Part shown: in pieces, positions 5,667 through 5,679 of the stretch
Numbering within the stretch: the stretch's first letter is position 1
Layout: each line of letters begins with the position of its first letter
Source: an uncultured Lachnospiraceae bacterium
GTDB taxonomy: Bacteria > Bacillota > Clostridia > Lachnospirales > Lachnospiraceae
NCBI GenBank assembly: GCA_902797785.1
Contig: CADBUD010000313.1
Location: forward strand, 1-5,679
Length of the DNA: 5,679 bases
Reading direction: 5' to 3'
The notes under the pieces: model-generated
Seen by the model: only the letters and a program-made list of their open reading frames with translations
The model's database searches: none
What the model was told of the DNA's origin: nothing
Program-made: the position numbers and the translations under genes

Positions 5667-5679
5667 ATAATGAGGAAAA
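5662..5679 (+). repeat. Direct repeat copy 2 with perfect extended -10, cut by the window edge
   Basis: An exact 18-base copy of 5593-5610, offset by 69 bases, again with TGATATAAT (5663-5671). No -35-like sequence lies 16-18 bases upstream. The match runs to the last base of the window, so the true repeat may be longer. Confidence 0.7.

Noticed and set aside
5593..5679. CRISPR-like array at the right edge
   Set aside because: There are only two 18-base copies, the spacer itself contains two hairpins, and no cas gene is visible. A promoter-bearing or dispersed repeat fits better.

Overview
The window suggests a low-to-mid GC, endospore-forming Firmicute, most likely a member of the Clostridia close to Lachnospiraceae. 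The grounds are a very conserved SpoVT, a YerC-type TrpR-like protein, GAGG-type ribosome binding sites, AT-rich intergenic DNA with TGnTATAAT promoters, and a signalling protein joining a LacI-like sugar-binding domain to GGDEF. The species cannot be named from this sequence alone.

Layout. Bases 1-546 (+) are the 3' three quarters of a 5'-methylthioadenosine/S-adenosylhomocysteine nucleosidase gene whose start lies outside the window. Bases 657-1205 (+) encode SpoVT, the forespore transcription factor. A 282-base convergent intergenic region (1206-1487) follows. It has no gene but is packed with inverted repeats: a 110-base element that folds as a three-way junction, an AT-rich hairpin, two small GC hairpins and a perfect 13-bp stem. 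On the minus strand, read from right to left, come a cytoplasmic LacI-like sensor/GGDEF diguanylate cyclase (5461-3503), a membrane chemoreceptor (3456-1906) and a YerC/TrpR-like small regulator (1787-1488). The cyclase and chemoreceptor are only 46 bases apart, with a GC hairpin between them, and are probably co-transcribed. YerC starts 118 bases after the chemoreceptor stop and may or may not share that transcript.

The right end (5462-5679) is an AT-rich promoter region. Two candidate minus-strand promoters serve the cyclase operon. An 18-bp direct repeat carrying a perfect extended -10 box on the plus strand occurs twice, with a 69-base period, and frames two hairpins. The second copy ends exactly at the window edge, so this may be the start of a longer repeat or a promoter for an unseen gene to the right.

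How the genes may work together: the cyclase and the chemoreceptor would connect an intracellular small-molecule signal to c-di-GMP, and an extracellular signal to chemotaxis. That points to control of the motile versus sessile choice. This is inference from domains and adjacency. The genes themselves belong to known families. The least explained parts of the window are the two structured noncoding regions.
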